NCBI GenBank assembly: GCA_003215315.1
Contig: QCKO01000001.1
Coordinates: 1-64,000, forward strand
Length of the DNA: 64,000 nt
Direction: 5' to 3'
From: Prochlorococcus sp. AG-409-P19
GTDB lineage: Bacteria > Cyanobacteriota > Cyanobacteriia > PCC-6307 > Cyanobiaceae
The position numbers and the translations under genes were made by a program. The notes beneath the pieces were generated by a model. It ran no database searches. It was given only the letters and a program-made list of their open reading frames with translations, and was not told where the DNA came from. Below, one piece after another: positions 18,689 to 28,962 of this stretch (positions are counted from its first letter, which is position 1; each line of letters begins with the position of its first letter).

Positions 18689-19171
18689 TTATCCTCCATA
18701 ATTCCAACCTGTATCAGATAATATTAATGGTTCTCCATCCTTATTTAATTTAGCATTTTTTACCTCTCCAATTACAACCGTATGATCACCATGCTGAACA
18801 TCAGAGATAAGTTCACATTCAACTGCACCTATAGCATCTTCTAAAAGGGGTAATCCTAATTCGCCAAATGTGTATGAACAGGAGTCAAAGCGTCCTCCAA
18901 GACCTTTTTGCGGCTTAAAGAACACTGCAGCAAGATCCTTTTGATCTGATCTCAAAAAATTTAAGGCAAATTTCCTAGTTCGTTGAATCATGCCATGACT
19001 GGATCCATCTGCTCTTACAGCCATTACTACAAGAGGAGGATTAAATGAGCCTTGAGTTACCCAACTGGCAGTAAATCCATTAATCTCATCATCCTCTCTC
19101 ACAGTAGATATAAACAGTCCATGTGGGATCTTCCTCAACAAGATTTTTTTGGCTTCTAGGTTGAGTGACAT
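18689..19171 (-). CDS. Flavin reductase-like FMN-binding protein
   Basis: A 160-residue protein of the flavin reductase domain family. The segment LRKIPHGLFISTV, then GFTASWVTQGSFNPPLVVMAV, FALNFLRSDQ and VECELISDVQHGDHTVVIGEV form the split-barrel FMN-binding fold. In cyanobacteria the same domain is the C-terminal part of flavodiiron proteins, but here it is free-standing. It probably reduces FMN or an FMN-linked partner with NAD(P)H; the partner is unknown. It lies directly upstream of uvrC, probably co-transcribed, and is divergent from coaD across 65 bases. Confidence 0.85.
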   Translation of the reverse strand: MSLNLEAKKILLRKIPHGLFISTVREDDEINGFTASWVTQGSFNPPLVVMAVRADGSSHGMIQRTRKFALNFLRSDQKDLAAVFFKPQKGLGGRFDSCSYTFGELGLPLLEDAIGAVECELISDVQHGDHTVVIGEVKNAKLNKDGEPLILSDTGWNYGG

Positions 19172-19236
19172 ACGATTTGATAGGTTTATACATTAATATT
19201 ATATTCACAAATTTATTTTTCTAATGTTTAAATAGT

Positions 19237-19716
19237 ATGAAGGTACTTTACCCTGGCAGTTTTGACCCGTTGACATTTGGTCATTTGGACCTGATTCAAA
19301 GAGGTTCTAATCTATTTGGGGAGGTATTAATTGCGGTATTGGAAAATCCGCTAAAGAAACCAACTTTTTCAGTAGAAAGGCGACTAAAACAAATAAGAGA
19401 AGCTACGAGTTCAATTAAGGGATGCTCAATAACATCGTTTACAGGATTAACTGTCGATTGTGCTAGAGCAAATCAAGTCAATATGATTTTAAGAGGGTTA
19501 AGAGCCATGAGTGACTTTGAATATGAATTACAAGTTGCACATACAAATAGAACCCTTGATTCAGAGTTTGAAACTATTTTTCTAGCTACTGAGACTCATC
19601 ACAGCTTTCTAAGTAGTTCGGTTGTAAAAGAAGTTGCAAGATTTGGTGGTGAGACAAGGCATATGGTTCCAGAGTTTATATCCAATGATCTAAGACAAAT
19701 ATACAAGGATCTTTAA
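19237..19716 (+). CDS. coaD: Phosphopantetheine adenylyltransferase
   Basis: A 159-residue nucleotidyltransferase that joins phosphopantetheine and ATP to make dephospho-CoA. The start [20 protein letters not shown] holds the TxGH nucleotide-binding motif. [14 protein letters not shown] and the C-terminal [17 protein letters not shown] are further family signatures. Length and motifs are fully normal. It is convergent with the carboxypeptidase gene, with two bases between them. Confidence 0.96.
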   Translation: MKVLYPGSFDPLTFGHLDLIQRGSNLFGEVLIAVLENPLKKPTFSVERRLKQIREATSSIKGCSITSFTGLTVDCARANQVNMILRGLRAMSDFEYELQVAHTNRTLDSEFETIFLATETHHSFLSSSVVKEVARFGGETRHMVPEFISNDLRQIYKDL

Positions 19717-19718
19717 TA

Positions 19719-20951
19719 TTAACAAGTTTTAGACCGTGAGATTATATCTATTATGTTAATCATATAATTTAATGATCCATCTAATTTATATGAAATTAAA
19801 CTTATATAATATTTCTTAGATTTTAATATACCACTTAGTGATTTAACATCTGATAATGTTCCTGATTTACCGATAAAGTCACCATACAAACTATTGGGAT
19901 AAGTAACTTTAGATAATGTTCCTCTTAAACCTATTATAGATAATGAAGAAAAATAATAATCTGAATATCTATTTATTGACATTCTTCGTAAAACTTTTGT
20001 TAAACTATTAGTTGTAAGTTTGTTCTGCCTAGATAATCCACTACCATCAGAAAAGAAAAGATTAGATGAATCAATCTTGTTAGCTATAAGCCATTTATTA
20101 TATTTTTTATTATTAATATCCTTAGACCAGCTAGAGAGTGATTTTCTAAGTATAACCTCGGATGTAAAGTTATGACTCTCTGAGTTTACGAGATTAAGTA
20201 GAACATATAATGGTGCAGATTTATTTTCATATAAAAGATGAGAAAAATTGATCCATGGATTAATTTGTTCTCTGACATCAATAATAGGATTTAAACCTTC
20301 AAGAGCTAAAAATTTTCTAAGTTGTGTAGCAAAATTATTGATAGGGTTTTTTAGAGCTAAAGTAGAGGAGTTACTTGATAGAGCAAGTTTGCTTATAGGC
20401 GCTCCATATACATTTCGCTTATCAGACCTAGTCCAATAAGAGTTCCACCAGCTACTTATTGGTTCTTCAATTAATAATATCTTAAGAGGTTTGTTAGAGT
20501 TGTTAGACTTATAATGATTAGAAATTACGTAAGAAATATCCCTCAGATTGCTTATATCTAAATCTGGATCACCATTGCCAGAAATAATATAGGGCCCTTT
20601 AAAAATTTTTCTAACATTAGTTTTAAGAGTATATTTAGGACCCAATTTATCAAGAGCATATGCTGTAGTAAATAATTTTTGGTTTGATGCTGGAATTCTT
20701 GGTAAATCAGAATTTATTTGAACTATAAAACGTCCATCTCCATCTAGAACAGAAATACTAATATTTTGATTAAAATCTTTTATATATTGATCAATCCTAG
20801 TTTGAAGTGGTAAACAAATATTATTTTGTTCCAAAACTAATTTATCTATTTTATCTAGTTGAATAGAGTAACTTAGTAATCTATATATTATTGAGTATTT
20901 TATTTCTAAAAATGAAACAAGTACTATCAATAATAGCCATAAGCGTTTCAT
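19719..20951 (-). CDS. dacB: D-alanyl-D-alanine carboxypeptidase, PBP4/DacB family
   Basis: A 410-residue class C penicillin-binding protein with an N-terminal hydrophobic segment (about 4-28) acting as signal or anchor. The SxxK catalytic motif is at S89-K92 (IPASNQKLFTT). The second motif is FSDGSGLSRQN, and the KTG-type motif is GKSGTLSDV. It trims or hydrolyses peptidoglycan cross-bridges in the periplasm. It is shorter than many DacB proteins, mainly in the insert domain. The neighbouring dapF supplies diaminopimelate for the same polymer, although the two are separated by two other genes. Confidence 0.88.
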   Translation of the reverse strand: MKRLWLLLIVLVSFLEIKYSIIYRLLSYSIQLDKIDKLVLEQNNICLPLQTRIDQYIKDFNQNISISVLDGDGRFIVQINSDLPRIPASNQKLFTTAYALDKLGPKYTLKTNVRKIFKGPYIISGNGDPDLDISNLRDISYVISNHYKSNNSNKPLKILLIEEPISSWWNSYWTRSDKRNVYGAPISKLALSSNSSTLALKNPINNFATQLRKFLALEGLNPIIDVREQINPWINFSHLLYENKSAPLYVLLNLVNSESHNFTSEVILRKSLSSWSKDINNKKYNKWLIANKIDSSNLFFSDGSGLSRQNKLTTNSLTKVLRRMSINRYSDYYFSSLSIIGLRGTLSKVTYPNSLYGDFIGKSGTLSDVKSLSGILKSKKYYISLISYKLDGSLNYMINIIDIISRSKTC

Positions 20952-20962
20952 AAGTGTTTAAA

Positions 20963-21592
20963 TTATAAATTCAATAAAATAGTTTCATCATTTGGTTTTA
21001 TGTCAAAGCATTCTTTAAATATATAACCTTGAGTATTATTTTCAAATAAATGCCAATTATTAGGGTAGGCTCTCATCAAAGCGCCTTTTGATAAGGGCTC
21101 AATATAATAAATAGATTGCCATAAATTGTTAAATCTCTTCCGACGTTCTCTACCAACTGTACCTATACCTACAATTGAATCCTCTAACTTGCCATTAATC
21201 ATAATCAATGATGATTTATGGACATTACATATGGGTTCAAATTCGTCAATATCAAAGGCTTGTGGAGAGACTGCTATAAGAAAATGATTTAGATAAAATT
21301 GCTTTTTAAGCAAATATTCCTTATATGTAAAAATATTATTTGATTTATCAGGCATATCTCTTTTTGCTAAGGCTGCTCCTCCAGCATCAGCCCACAAAAG
21401 AATATTTTTATAATTATCTTTACTTAATTTATCCGATAGTCTTGAAACGACTGGATTAAGCCGTAAACCATCAAACTTAAGATTAATATCAATATGTTTC
21501 TTCTCTTGTTCTGAATTAGAAATATAATTAATTAGGGATCTATATAATTGTTTTTCTGCCTCCTCAAGGTCGTAAGGTAATCGATAGTCCAT
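20963..21592 (-). CDS. DUF1995 family protein
   Basis: A 209-residue soluble protein matching the DUF1995 family by its opening (YDLEEAEKQLYRSLINYI), the segment NILLWADAGGAALAKRDMP, and the C-terminal pattern YYIEPLSKGALMRAYPNNWHLF. In plants, relatives include LPA3, a factor for photosystem II accumulation. A photosynthetic role here is inferred from those relatives only. It lies five bases downstream of the cysteine desulfurase gene on the same strand and 11 bases upstream of dacB, so an operon is likely. Confidence 0.8.
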   Translation of the reverse strand: MDYRLPYDLEEAEKQLYRSLINYISNSEQEKKHIDINLKFDGLRLNPVVSRLSDKLSKDNYKNILLWADAGGAALAKRDMPDKSNNIFTYKEYLLKKQFYLNHFLIAVSPQAFDIDEFEPICNVHKSSLIMINGKLEDSIVGIGTVGRERRKRFNNLWQSIYYIEPLSKGALMRAYPNNWHLFENNTQGYIFKECFDIKPNDETILLNL

Positions 21593-21597
21593 AATAG

Positions 21598-22803
21598 TTA
21601 TGCTAAATCAGATCTACTTATATAGTATATAGTATCCTTAATTCTTTTCTTTATTGTATTCAAGTCCCTCTTACTAATCCATGGACCAAGGCTTATTCTC
21701 AATAATGAATTCTGTAAATCATTTTTAATATTAATAGATTGTAAAACTGTCTTATTAATTTCATTAGAAGAACTACAAGCAGTACCACTACTTACATAGA
21801 TTCCTCTTTTAGACAATTCTCGTACTAAAAAACGACCATTTATAGGATTGGAATTATTATCAACTACTATATATGACAAATGATTAGGTATTCGTTCTAA
21901 TAAATGTCCAATCCTGATTAGGTTTGGTAACAATGACAATTCATATCCAAGCTGATCTGTCATTAAACTTACTTTACTACTAGGGAATAAAGTACTAGTA
22001 TCTTTAATTTTAATTTTATCTGTTAGTAACTCTATTGCTTTAGTAAATCCAGCTATTAAATTCACTGGCTCAGTGCCCGACCTTAAAAGATTTTGCTGAT
22101 TACCTCCTTGATTAATAGGTGTAATATCTTTTTGAATATGTGATTTACATATTAGCAAACCTATTCCTTTTGGTCCTTGTATCTTATGAGAGGAAGCACT
22201 TAACAAATCAAAGTTAAAATCCTCACATTCGAAATATCCATGTGGTAATACTTGAGTGGCATCTAGATGAAAAATAATATTCCTATTTCGACATTGTTCA
22301 CCAACTATCTTGACCGGTTGTACAGTACCAATTTCACTCTGCCCCCAAATAAGGGAAACGACCTTGGTTGGGGGACTAAGATACTCCTCTAAAAGATCAA
22401 GACGTATCATACCCTTATTATCTACCTCCCAATATTTAACATCCCATCCTATTGATTTTAGACTTTCAGCGGCTGCGATTGTTGCAGGATGCTCTACATT
22501 ACTTATTACTATCCTACCAGGATTAAGATTTCCAGTTAATCCTTTTATAGCTAAATTAATAGATTCTGTTGCCCCTGAGGTAAATATAATTTCATCTAAT
22601 CCACATTTTAACTTTGCAGACAACTGAAGCCTCGATCTCTCTAATACTTCTGCTGCCTGAATGCCAATAGTATGCAAACTTGATGGATTACCCCAAAAGT
22701 TACTTTGAATATGATTTATTTTTTCTATCACTTGAGGATGGAGTGGAGTAGTTGCACACGCATCCAAATAATAATAATTAACGTAATTATCGTCCTTAGT
22801 CAT
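21598..22803 (-). CDS. Cysteine desulfurase (IscS/NifS-like)
   Basis: A PLP enzyme of about 401 residues that takes sulfur from cysteine for Fe-S clusters and thio-modifications. It begins YYLDACATTPLHPQV, has the PLP lysine in SASSHKIQGPKGIG and the persulfide cysteine in SSGTACSSSNE. The SSGTACSSS loop places it in the IscS/NifS group, not the SufS group. I chose the ATG at 22803, which overlaps the dapF end by eight bases. An upstream ATG at 22818 would extend the overlap. It lies in a run with dapF, the DUF1995 gene and dacB. Confidence 0.93.
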   Translation of the reverse strand: MTKDDNYVNYYYLDACATTPLHPQVIEKINHIQSNFWGNPSSLHTIGIQAAEVLERSRLQLSAKLKCGLDEIIFTSGATESINLAIKGLTGNLNPGRIVISNVEHPATIAAAESLKSIGWDVKYWEVDNKGMIRLDLLEEYLSPPTKVVSLIWGQSEIGTVQPVKIVGEQCRNRNIIFHLDATQVLPHGYFECEDFNFDLLSASSHKIQGPKGIGLLICKSHIQKDITPINQGGNQQNLLRSGTEPVNLIAGFTKAIELLTDKIKIKDTSTLFPSSKVSLMTDQLGYELSLLPNLIRIGHLLERIPNHLSYIVVDNNSNPINGRFLVRELSKRGIYVSSGTACSSSNEINKTVLQSINIKNDLQNSLLRISLGPWISKRDLNTIKKRIKDTIYYISRSDLA

Positions 22804-23662
22804 TATTAATAGATTCAAATGATCCTTTATAAACGAGTTGAGCTGGTCCTTTCATAAAGACAGAATCTGAAACATTTTCCCATTTAATATCTAAATCACC
22901 ACCCGGAAGTTGTACCACTACATTATTATCAGTTAAATCCTGTATAACAGTTGAAACAACGCTAGCACAAGCACCTGTTCCACAAGCTAATGTAGGACCA
23001 CATCCTCTCTCCCATACTAATAGCTTGATAATATTTCTGTTAATAATTTGTAAGAAATGCACATTTGTATTAAGAGGAAAGTTCTCATTAGTCTCTAGAA
23101 GAGGTCCCCACTTATTTAAATTAACTGATTCTAAATTATCTACCAAGATTATTAAATGTGGGTTACCCATACCAACAGCAAATCCTTGAAAAGTTGTGTT
23201 GTCAAGGTTAAATGTGCCTTGAGCTAATTTAGAATTTCCTTTTTCTAAAGTAGTAGGTATATTATTAGGATCCAAAATAGGTAAACCCATATCAACTTCA
23301 ACATTAGATTGATCATCAATGAAACATTTTATATCACCGGCTTTTGTATCTACTATTATATTTTGAAATTTATTGATTATTCTATTATCATATAAATATT
23401 TAATCAAACATCGAATTCCATTACCACACATCTCTGCCTCTGTGCCATCAGAATTAAAAATTTGCATATTAAAATTAGCATTATTAGATGATTCTTTTAT
23501 CAAAACTATTCCATCTGCTCCAATCCCGATCTTTCGGTTGCAAGTATTTCTCACTATTGATTTCCCTTCCTTAAATAGTTTGGATATCTCTTGATTACTC
23601 CGTGTATCAATAACTATAAAGTCATTACCAAGACCTTGATACTTAGAAAAACATATATCCAC
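22796..23662 (-). CDS. dapF: Diaminopimelate epimerase
   Basis: A 288-residue enzyme that converts LL- to meso-diaminopimelate for lysine and peptidoglycan synthesis. The two catalytic cysteines are visible in EMCGNGIRC and ACGTGACA, and YQGLGNDFIVID is the usual N-terminal motif. Length is normal. It is the first gene of a minus-strand run that continues with a cysteine desulfurase, and is divergent from leuS across 120 bases. Confidence 0.96.
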   Translation of the reverse strand: MDICFSKYQGLGNDFIVIDTRSNQEISKLFKEGKSIVRNTCNRKIGIGADGIVLIKESSNNANFNMQIFNSDGTEAEMCGNGIRCLIKYLYDNRIINKFQNIIVDTKAGDIKCFIDDQSNVEVDMGLPILDPNNIPTTLEKGNSKLAQGTFNLDNTTFQGFAVGMGNPHLIILVDNLESVNLNKWGPLLETNENFPLNTNVHFLQIINRNIIKLLVWERGCGPTLACGTGACASVVSTVIQDLTDNNVVVQLPGGDLDIKWENVSDSVFMKGPAQLVYKGSFESINND

Positions 23663-23782
23663 AATTAAAGCCCTAGTGACTAGTTATTATATACCTTGTA
23701 ATAATATACATAACTCCAAATCTAAATTTAAATACATTTATGGCAACAAATATGAGACCATTAAACATGCGGCATATTAAAA

Positions 23783-26383
23783 GTGAAAGAAGATTCCACT
23801 ATTAACACTACCTCTGATGATTCTCAAGACAGGTACTCTCCTAAGGTCATCGAGAATTATTGGCAGGAAATCTGGGAAAACACAGGCCTCAACAAAACCG
23901 TAGATCCAGAAGATAACCAAGAGACCTTTTATGCATTATCAATGTTCCCATACCCATCAGGAACATTACATATGGGACATGTAAGAAATTATGTAATCAC
24001 AGATGTGATCGCAAGATATAAAAAGATGCAAGGTGCTGCTGTCCTTCATCCTATGGGCTGGGATGCTTTTGGGCTACCAGCAGAAAATGCCGCTATAGAA
24101 AGAGGTATTAATCCAGCGGCCTGGACTAAAAATAATATACATGAGATGAAAAGCCAGTTAAAAAAGCTTGGTCTTTCAATTGACTGGGGTAAGGAAATAA
24201 CTACTGCAGACAAAGAATATTATAAATGGACTCAATTTATATTCAATAGACTACATGAAAAGAATTTAGCTTATAGGGAAAAAGCAACTGTCAATTGGGA
24301 TCCAATTGATCAAACTGTTCTAGCTAATGAACAAGTGGATAATGATGGCAGATCATGGAGATCAGGTGCCTTAGTAGAGAAAAAAGATCTAAATCAATGG
24401 TTTTTAAAAATTACTTCTTTTGCAGATGAACTAGACAAGGATTTAGATCAATTAAATCAATGGCCTGAAAGAGTTAAGACAATGCAGAAAAATTGGATAG
24501 GTAAATCTGTTGGAGCAGAAATTAAATTTACAGTTTTACATGATCGTATTAAAAATATCAAAGTATTTACAACTCGAGCAGACACACTTTTTGGAGTTAC
24601 TTATTTAGTTTTAGCAGCAGATAGCAATCTTGTTGACGGACTAATATCAACCGAAAAGCTTAATGAGCTAAAAACGTTCCGAGATGTGTGTTCGAAGTTA
24701 ACACAACAAGAAGTTACAGCGGAAGGAAGAGAAAAGAAAGGTATGTCTTTAGATATAGAAGCAATAAACCCTATTACAGGAGAGAAAATACCTCTCTATG
24801 TTGGAGATTATGTTCTTAATAATTATGGAACAGGCGTAGTAATGGGGGTTCCAGGGCATGATGAAAGAGATTATAAATTTGCCAAGAAATATAATCTACC
24901 AATTAGATTTGTAATATCTAATCCGAATCCAAAAGATAAACAAGAAAATGCTTATACCGAAAATGGGAAATTAATTAATTCTGACATATACAATGGTATT
25001 GATTCAACCAAGGCGAAAAAACTAATCCTAGATAAAGGTATTAATTCTGGATGGGCTAAGTCTTGTACCACTTTTAAACTACGCGATTGGTTAATTTCTC
25101 GGCAAAGATATTGGGGTTGTCCAATACCAATTATTCACTGCGAAAGCTGTGGACAAGTTAGGGTGCCAGATGAAGACTTACCTGTTCAACTACCCTTAGA
25201 TGTCAAACTAACCGGTAAAGGTAAATCACCTCTTTCTAATATTTCGGAATGGATAGATGTTAAATGTCCAAAATGCAATTCAAATGCCAAACGTGAAACA
25301 GATACAATGGATACATTCATCTGTTCCTCTTGGTATTACCTTCGCTATATAGATCCAAGTAACAAACAGAAGCCATTTAAAAGTATAGATATAGATAAAT
25401 GGTTACCAGTTAAGCAATATGTAGGTGGAATTGAGCATGCAATATTACATCTTTTATATTCTAGATTTATTACTAAGGCCTTAAAGTACTCTGGTCTTAT
25501 AAATATAAATGAACCTTTTAAGAATCTTCTAACACAAGGAATGGTTCAATCTACTACTTACAAAAATAAATCGACATCAAGATACTACTCCCTTGAGGAA
25601 ATAAAAGACCTCAATGATCCTAAAGATCCTATTACCGGTGAAAAACTAGAAATAATATATGAGAAGATGTCTAAATCAAAATATAATGGAGTAGATCCAG
25701 GGATAGTTGTAGATAAATATGGTGCTGATACAGCTAGAATGTTTATCTTATTCAAAGCTCCACCTGAAAAGGATCTTGAATGGGAAGACTCAGATGTAGA
25801 AGGTCAATACCGTTTCTTACAAAGATTGTGGAGACTTGTGACTAATAACAGAAAAGATTTAGGAAGTGAATTAAATATTGTTCCTAATAATAACAAAAAA
25901 GAATTAAAAATTCTCAATAGATATATTAATTTAGCTATTAAAGAAGTTACAGGTGACCTGAATAAGAATCAATTCAATACAGCAATATCTGAACTTATGA
26001 AACTGAGCAATTATCTAATTAATTACTTAAGCCTATCAAACACTTTAGTTTATCAAGAAGGTATAAATAATCTTATTAAAATGATCGCACCATTTGCTCC
26101 ACATTTAGCTGAAGAGCTATGGAAGGATATAGGTAACAATCAAAGTATTCATTTACAAGACTGGCCAATATATAATACAAAGGCTATTGAACTTGATGAA
26201 ATAAAAATAATAATTCAGGTAAATGGTAAAGTAAGAGGTTCAACTCTTATTAGCAAAGGAAGTTCTGAAGATGAGATAAAAGAAAAAGTATTAGAGACTG
26301 ATACAGCAAAAAAATGGTTAGCCAATAATAAACCTAAAAGAATAATTGTTGTACCACAAAAGTTAGTGAATATAGTAATTTAG
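23783..26383 (+). CDS. leuS: Leucyl-tRNA synthetase
   Basis: An 866-residue class I synthetase. The HIGH motif is HMGHVRNY and the KMSKS motif is KMSKSKYNGVDP. The CP1 editing domain (about 225-410, with TTRADTLFGVTYLVLA and YGTGVVMGVPGHDERD) and a zinc-type knot (CESCGQ, then CPKCNSN) are present. The start is GTG at 23783. No ATG occurs in frame before the family match begins, so this start is preferred. It is convergent with pgi, with 15 bases between the genes. Confidence 0.97.
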   Translation: MKEDSTINTTSDDSQDRYSPKVIENYWQEIWENTGLNKTVDPEDNQETFYALSMFPYPSGTLHMGHVRNYVITDVIARYKKMQGAAVLHPMGWDAFGLPAENAAIERGINPAAWTKNNIHEMKSQLKKLGLSIDWGKEITTADKEYYKWTQFIFNRLHEKNLAYREKATVNWDPIDQTVLANEQVDNDGRSWRSGALVEKKDLNQWFLKITSFADELDKDLDQLNQWPERVKTMQKNWIGKSVGAEIKFTVLHDRIKNIKVFTTRADTLFGVTYLVLAADSNLVDGLISTEKLNELKTFRDVCSKLTQQEVTAEGREKKGMSLDIEAINPITGEKIPLYVGDYVLNNYGTGVVMGVPGHDERDYKFAKKYNLPIRFVISNPNPKDKQENAYTENGKLINSDIYNGIDSTKAKKLILDKGINSGWAKSCTTFKLRDWLISRQRYWGCPIPIIHCESCGQVRVPDEDLPVQLPLDVKLTGKGKSPLSNISEWIDVKCPKCNSNAKRETDTMDTFICSSWYYLRYIDPSNKQKPFKSIDIDKWLPVKQYVGGIEHAILHLLYSRFITKALKYSGLININEPFKNLLTQGMVQSTTYKNKSTSRYYSLEEIKDLNDPKDPITGEKLEIIYEKMSKSKYNGVDPGIVVDKYGADTARMFILFKAPPEKDLEWEDSDVEGQYRFLQRLWRLVTNNRKDLGSELNIVPNNNKKELKILNRYINLAIKEVTGDLNKNQFNTAISELMKLSNYLINYLSLSNTLVYQEGINNLIKMIAPFAPHLAEELWKDIGNNQSIHLQDWPIYNTKAIELDEIKIIIQVNGKVRGSTLISKGSSEDEIKEKVLETDTAKKWLANNKPKRIIVVPQKLVNIVI

Positions 26384-26398
26384 TAAACAAGGAAAATA

Positions 26399-27997
26399 TT
26401 AGTGTTTTAATATTTGTAGTGAAGTGAGGTTTGTGTATTTGCCAACAGTTACATATTCATCGTAATTACTGCTTAAGTGTCGAACAATCCAGAAAATAGA
26501 TTCTGGAGAGTTTACGTTTAGCTCTTCATTTATTTGGTTAATAGTTCTAGGTTTGCCATCAGATAACAAATTTTCTATTTGAAATTGTAAATCAATAACT
26601 TTAGAAGCTGCTTTTTTACCTGCTTCTACACCAGGTTGATGATATGCATTAATATCAACTAACTCTGCGTACAAACTTACAGATCGCTCAAATAAAGCAA
26701 TTAAGGCTCCTAAACTTTTTTCATTAAATTCCTCAAAAGTAATTGTAAGATTTTGTCTAAGACCATCAGTTAAAGCCGTTCTAGTACCTTGAAGAAACCC
26801 TGATAGATAATCACCAGGTCTTCTATTATTAACAGATTTAATCTCCTTTGGGTTTTGAAGTATCTCTACAAAAGTTACAAAAAAGTTATCAATACCATCA
26901 CGTAGTTGCTGAACGTACGCGTGTTGATCTGTGGAACCTTTATTTCCATATACAGCGATACCCTGATTAACAATTTCTCCTTGGCGGTTATCTTTTTTCC
27001 CAAGAGACTCCATAACTAGTTGTTGAAGATATCGACTAAAAACTTCTAATCTGTCTCTATAGGGTAGAACAACCATATCTCTAATACCTTTTCCGCTTCC
27101 TGATTTAAACCAAGACAGGGATAACAAAATTGCTGGATTGTCTTTTAAAGATTTATTTCTTGTCGCTTCATCCATCAAAGAGGCTCCTAACAAAAAATTA
27201 TCTAAATCTCCTCCAATCAATGCCAGGGGCAATAAACCTACGGCTCCTGTAATACTTGTTCTTCCTCCTACCCAGTCAGGCAAGTCAAATGATTGAAGCC
27301 AATTATTCTTAATTGCTTCATTATGTAGCTTACTATTATTTCCTGTAATAGCTACAGCTTGGCTAGACCATTTCAAGCCTCTACTGTTAACAAAACTCAT
27401 AGATTGTTCCATTCCTATTAATGGCTCAGGTGTACCACCTGATTTACTAACCACAACGAATAGAGTTGTTGGCAATACAGATTCTATTGACGAAAGTTTA
27501 TAACTTAAGCCTTCTGGGTCAACATTATCTAGGAAATGAAAATTTAAACCCTTATTATTTTTTTTAAAAGCTTCTACTATAAGTACAGGACCTAAGCCAC
27601 TTCCTCCGATCCCAATCCAAAAAACATCTGTAAACTTCTTATTGTTAGGTGCTTTAATTACACCAGATAATATATCAGAACTAAATTTATTAATTCTTTC
27701 AGTCTCACTTAAAATTAGTTTTTTGATATTATCACTAGGAGCAATTTCGGGATTCCTTAACCAATAATGACCTACTTGCCTACCTTCATCCTTGTTAGCA
27801 ACACAACCTTTTTCAAGATTCTCTAATGATAACAATGCCTTTTGATATTGAATATCAAAAGATGTTAAATCATTCGTTTTTATATCCATTTTGCTGACAT
27901 CCAACCAAAACCCCAATTCCTCGTGAAAATAAAGAAGTTCACAAAATTTTGACCAGTTATCGCTATTGGTTGCCGGAATGAATTCAGGTAAGGCCAT
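26399..27997 (-). CDS. pgi: Glucose-6-phosphate isomerase
   Basis: A 532-residue enzyme interconverting glucose-6-phosphate and fructose-6-phosphate, used in the oxidative pentose phosphate path, gluconeogenesis and glycogen turnover. Motifs include [55 protein letters not shown] and the C-terminal [16 protein letters not shown]. The length is that of cyanobacterial PGI. A 289-base spacer separates its start from purN. Confidence 0.96.
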   Translation of the reverse strand: MALPEFIPATNSDNWSKFCELLYFHEELGFWLDVSKMDIKTNDLTSFDIQYQKALLSLENLEKGCVANKDEGRQVGHYWLRNPEIAPSDNIKKLILSETERINKFSSDILSGVIKAPNNKKFTDVFWIGIGGSGLGPVLIVEAFKKNNKGLNFHFLDNVDPEGLSYKLSSIESVLPTTLFVVVSKSGGTPEPLIGMEQSMSFVNSRGLKWSSQAVAITGNNSKLHNEAIKNNWLQSFDLPDWVGGRTSITGAVGLLPLALIGGDLDNFLLGASLMDEATRNKSLKDNPAILLSLSWFKSGSGKGIRDMVVLPYRDRLEVFSRYLQQLVMESLGKKDNRQGEIVNQGIAVYGNKGSTDQHAYVQQLRDGIDNFFVTFVEILQNPKEIKSVNNRRPGDYLSGFLQGTRTALTDGLRQNLTITFEEFNEKSLGALIALFERSVSLYAELVDINAYHQPGVEAGKKAASKVIDLQFQIENLLSDGKPRTINQINEELNVNSPESIFWIVRHLSSNYDEYVTVGKYTNLTSLQILKH

Positions 27998-28286
27998 TTT
28001 TTCTCTAAAGATCTGCCAATGTGATTAATAATGTATCGAGCCCTATCAAGAAAAAAGGTTCTCTTAAATACTATAGAGAATTACTCGAGTTTTATAAAGA
28101 GATGTGTTTAGTAATTAACAAATCATCAATTCAAAAATTCTTAATCGTGAGAAACTAACGAAATCTTAAATAATGGAAGCAAAAGTACTTTTGTATATAG
28201 ATGCATATGTTACTGTTTAATCATATAAATTTGATGGAATTAATAATTAAACTATTATATTTATAGGTATTATTTCTTGATTATCG
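27998..28286. other. Spacer between pgi and purN
   Basis: This 289-base AT-rich spacer between divergent genes should hold both promoters. The only structure I see is a short dyad, TTCTCT/AGAGAA, near 28059-28080. No ORF, tRNA or strong hairpin was recognised. Confidence 0.4.
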
Positions 28287-28961
28287 ATGGATAATAAGAA
28301 TGGTGATAATCTATACTCTTCACGCTGCCAGGATGAATATATTATTAGTCCAGGTACTAAAGTTATAAATAACTCTCCTCGAAAAATTAACTTAGCCATA
28401 TTAGCATCTGGACACGGAAGTAACTTTGAAGCATTAATAAATTCAATTAAACAGAATCACCTAAATGCAGAGATAAAAGTTTTGATAGTAAATGTCCCTG
28501 GATGTGGAGCCATAGAAAAAGCTTTAAAGCACAATATTAAATATGTACTACTAGACAATCATAAGTTCCCAAACAGGAAAGCGCATGAGATAGAAATACT
28601 AAGAATATTAAGCCATTATTCAATTGACTTAATTGTTATGGCTGGTTGGATGCGTATAGTTTCGAATCTATTAATTGAAAATTATACGGAGAGAATAATT
28701 AATATCCACCCGTCTATTCTCCCTAGCTTTAAAGGATCAAAAGCAATTCAGGATGCATTAAACCAGGCCGTAAAGATCACTGGTTGTACTGTACATATAG
28801 TACAAAAGGAAGTAGATTCAGGAGAAATCATAATACAAGGAGCAGTCGCCATAGATAGCAACGACAATATCGATACGCTTACATCTAAGATACATAAAAT
28901 AGAACACATAATATTACCGAAAGCAATAGAAATTATGACTACACGTATAAATAAGTATTAA
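28287..28961 (+). CDS. purN: Phosphoribosylglycinamide formyltransferase
   Basis: A 224-residue folate-dependent enzyme that formylates GAR in purine synthesis. The family core begins at about residue 34 (INLAILASGHGSNFEALINSI). Catalytic motifs are VMAGWMRIVSNLLI, NIHPSILPSFKG and GCTVHIVQKEVDSGEII. The first 30 residues are a polar extension absent from shorter PurN proteins. No better in-frame start follows, so the ATG at 28287 is kept. It is convergent with argC, one base apart. Confidence 0.94.
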   Translation: MDNKNGDNLYSSRCQDEYIISPGTKVINNSPRKINLAILASGHGSNFEALINSIKQNHLNAEIKVLIVNVPGCGAIEKALKHNIKYVLLDNHKFPNRKAHEIEILRILSHYSIDLIVMAGWMRIVSNLLIENYTERIINIHPSILPSFKGSKAIQDALNQAVKITGCTVHIVQKEVDSGEIIIQGAVAIDSNDNIDTLTSKIHKIEHIILPKAIEIMTTRINKY

Positions 28962-28962
28962 T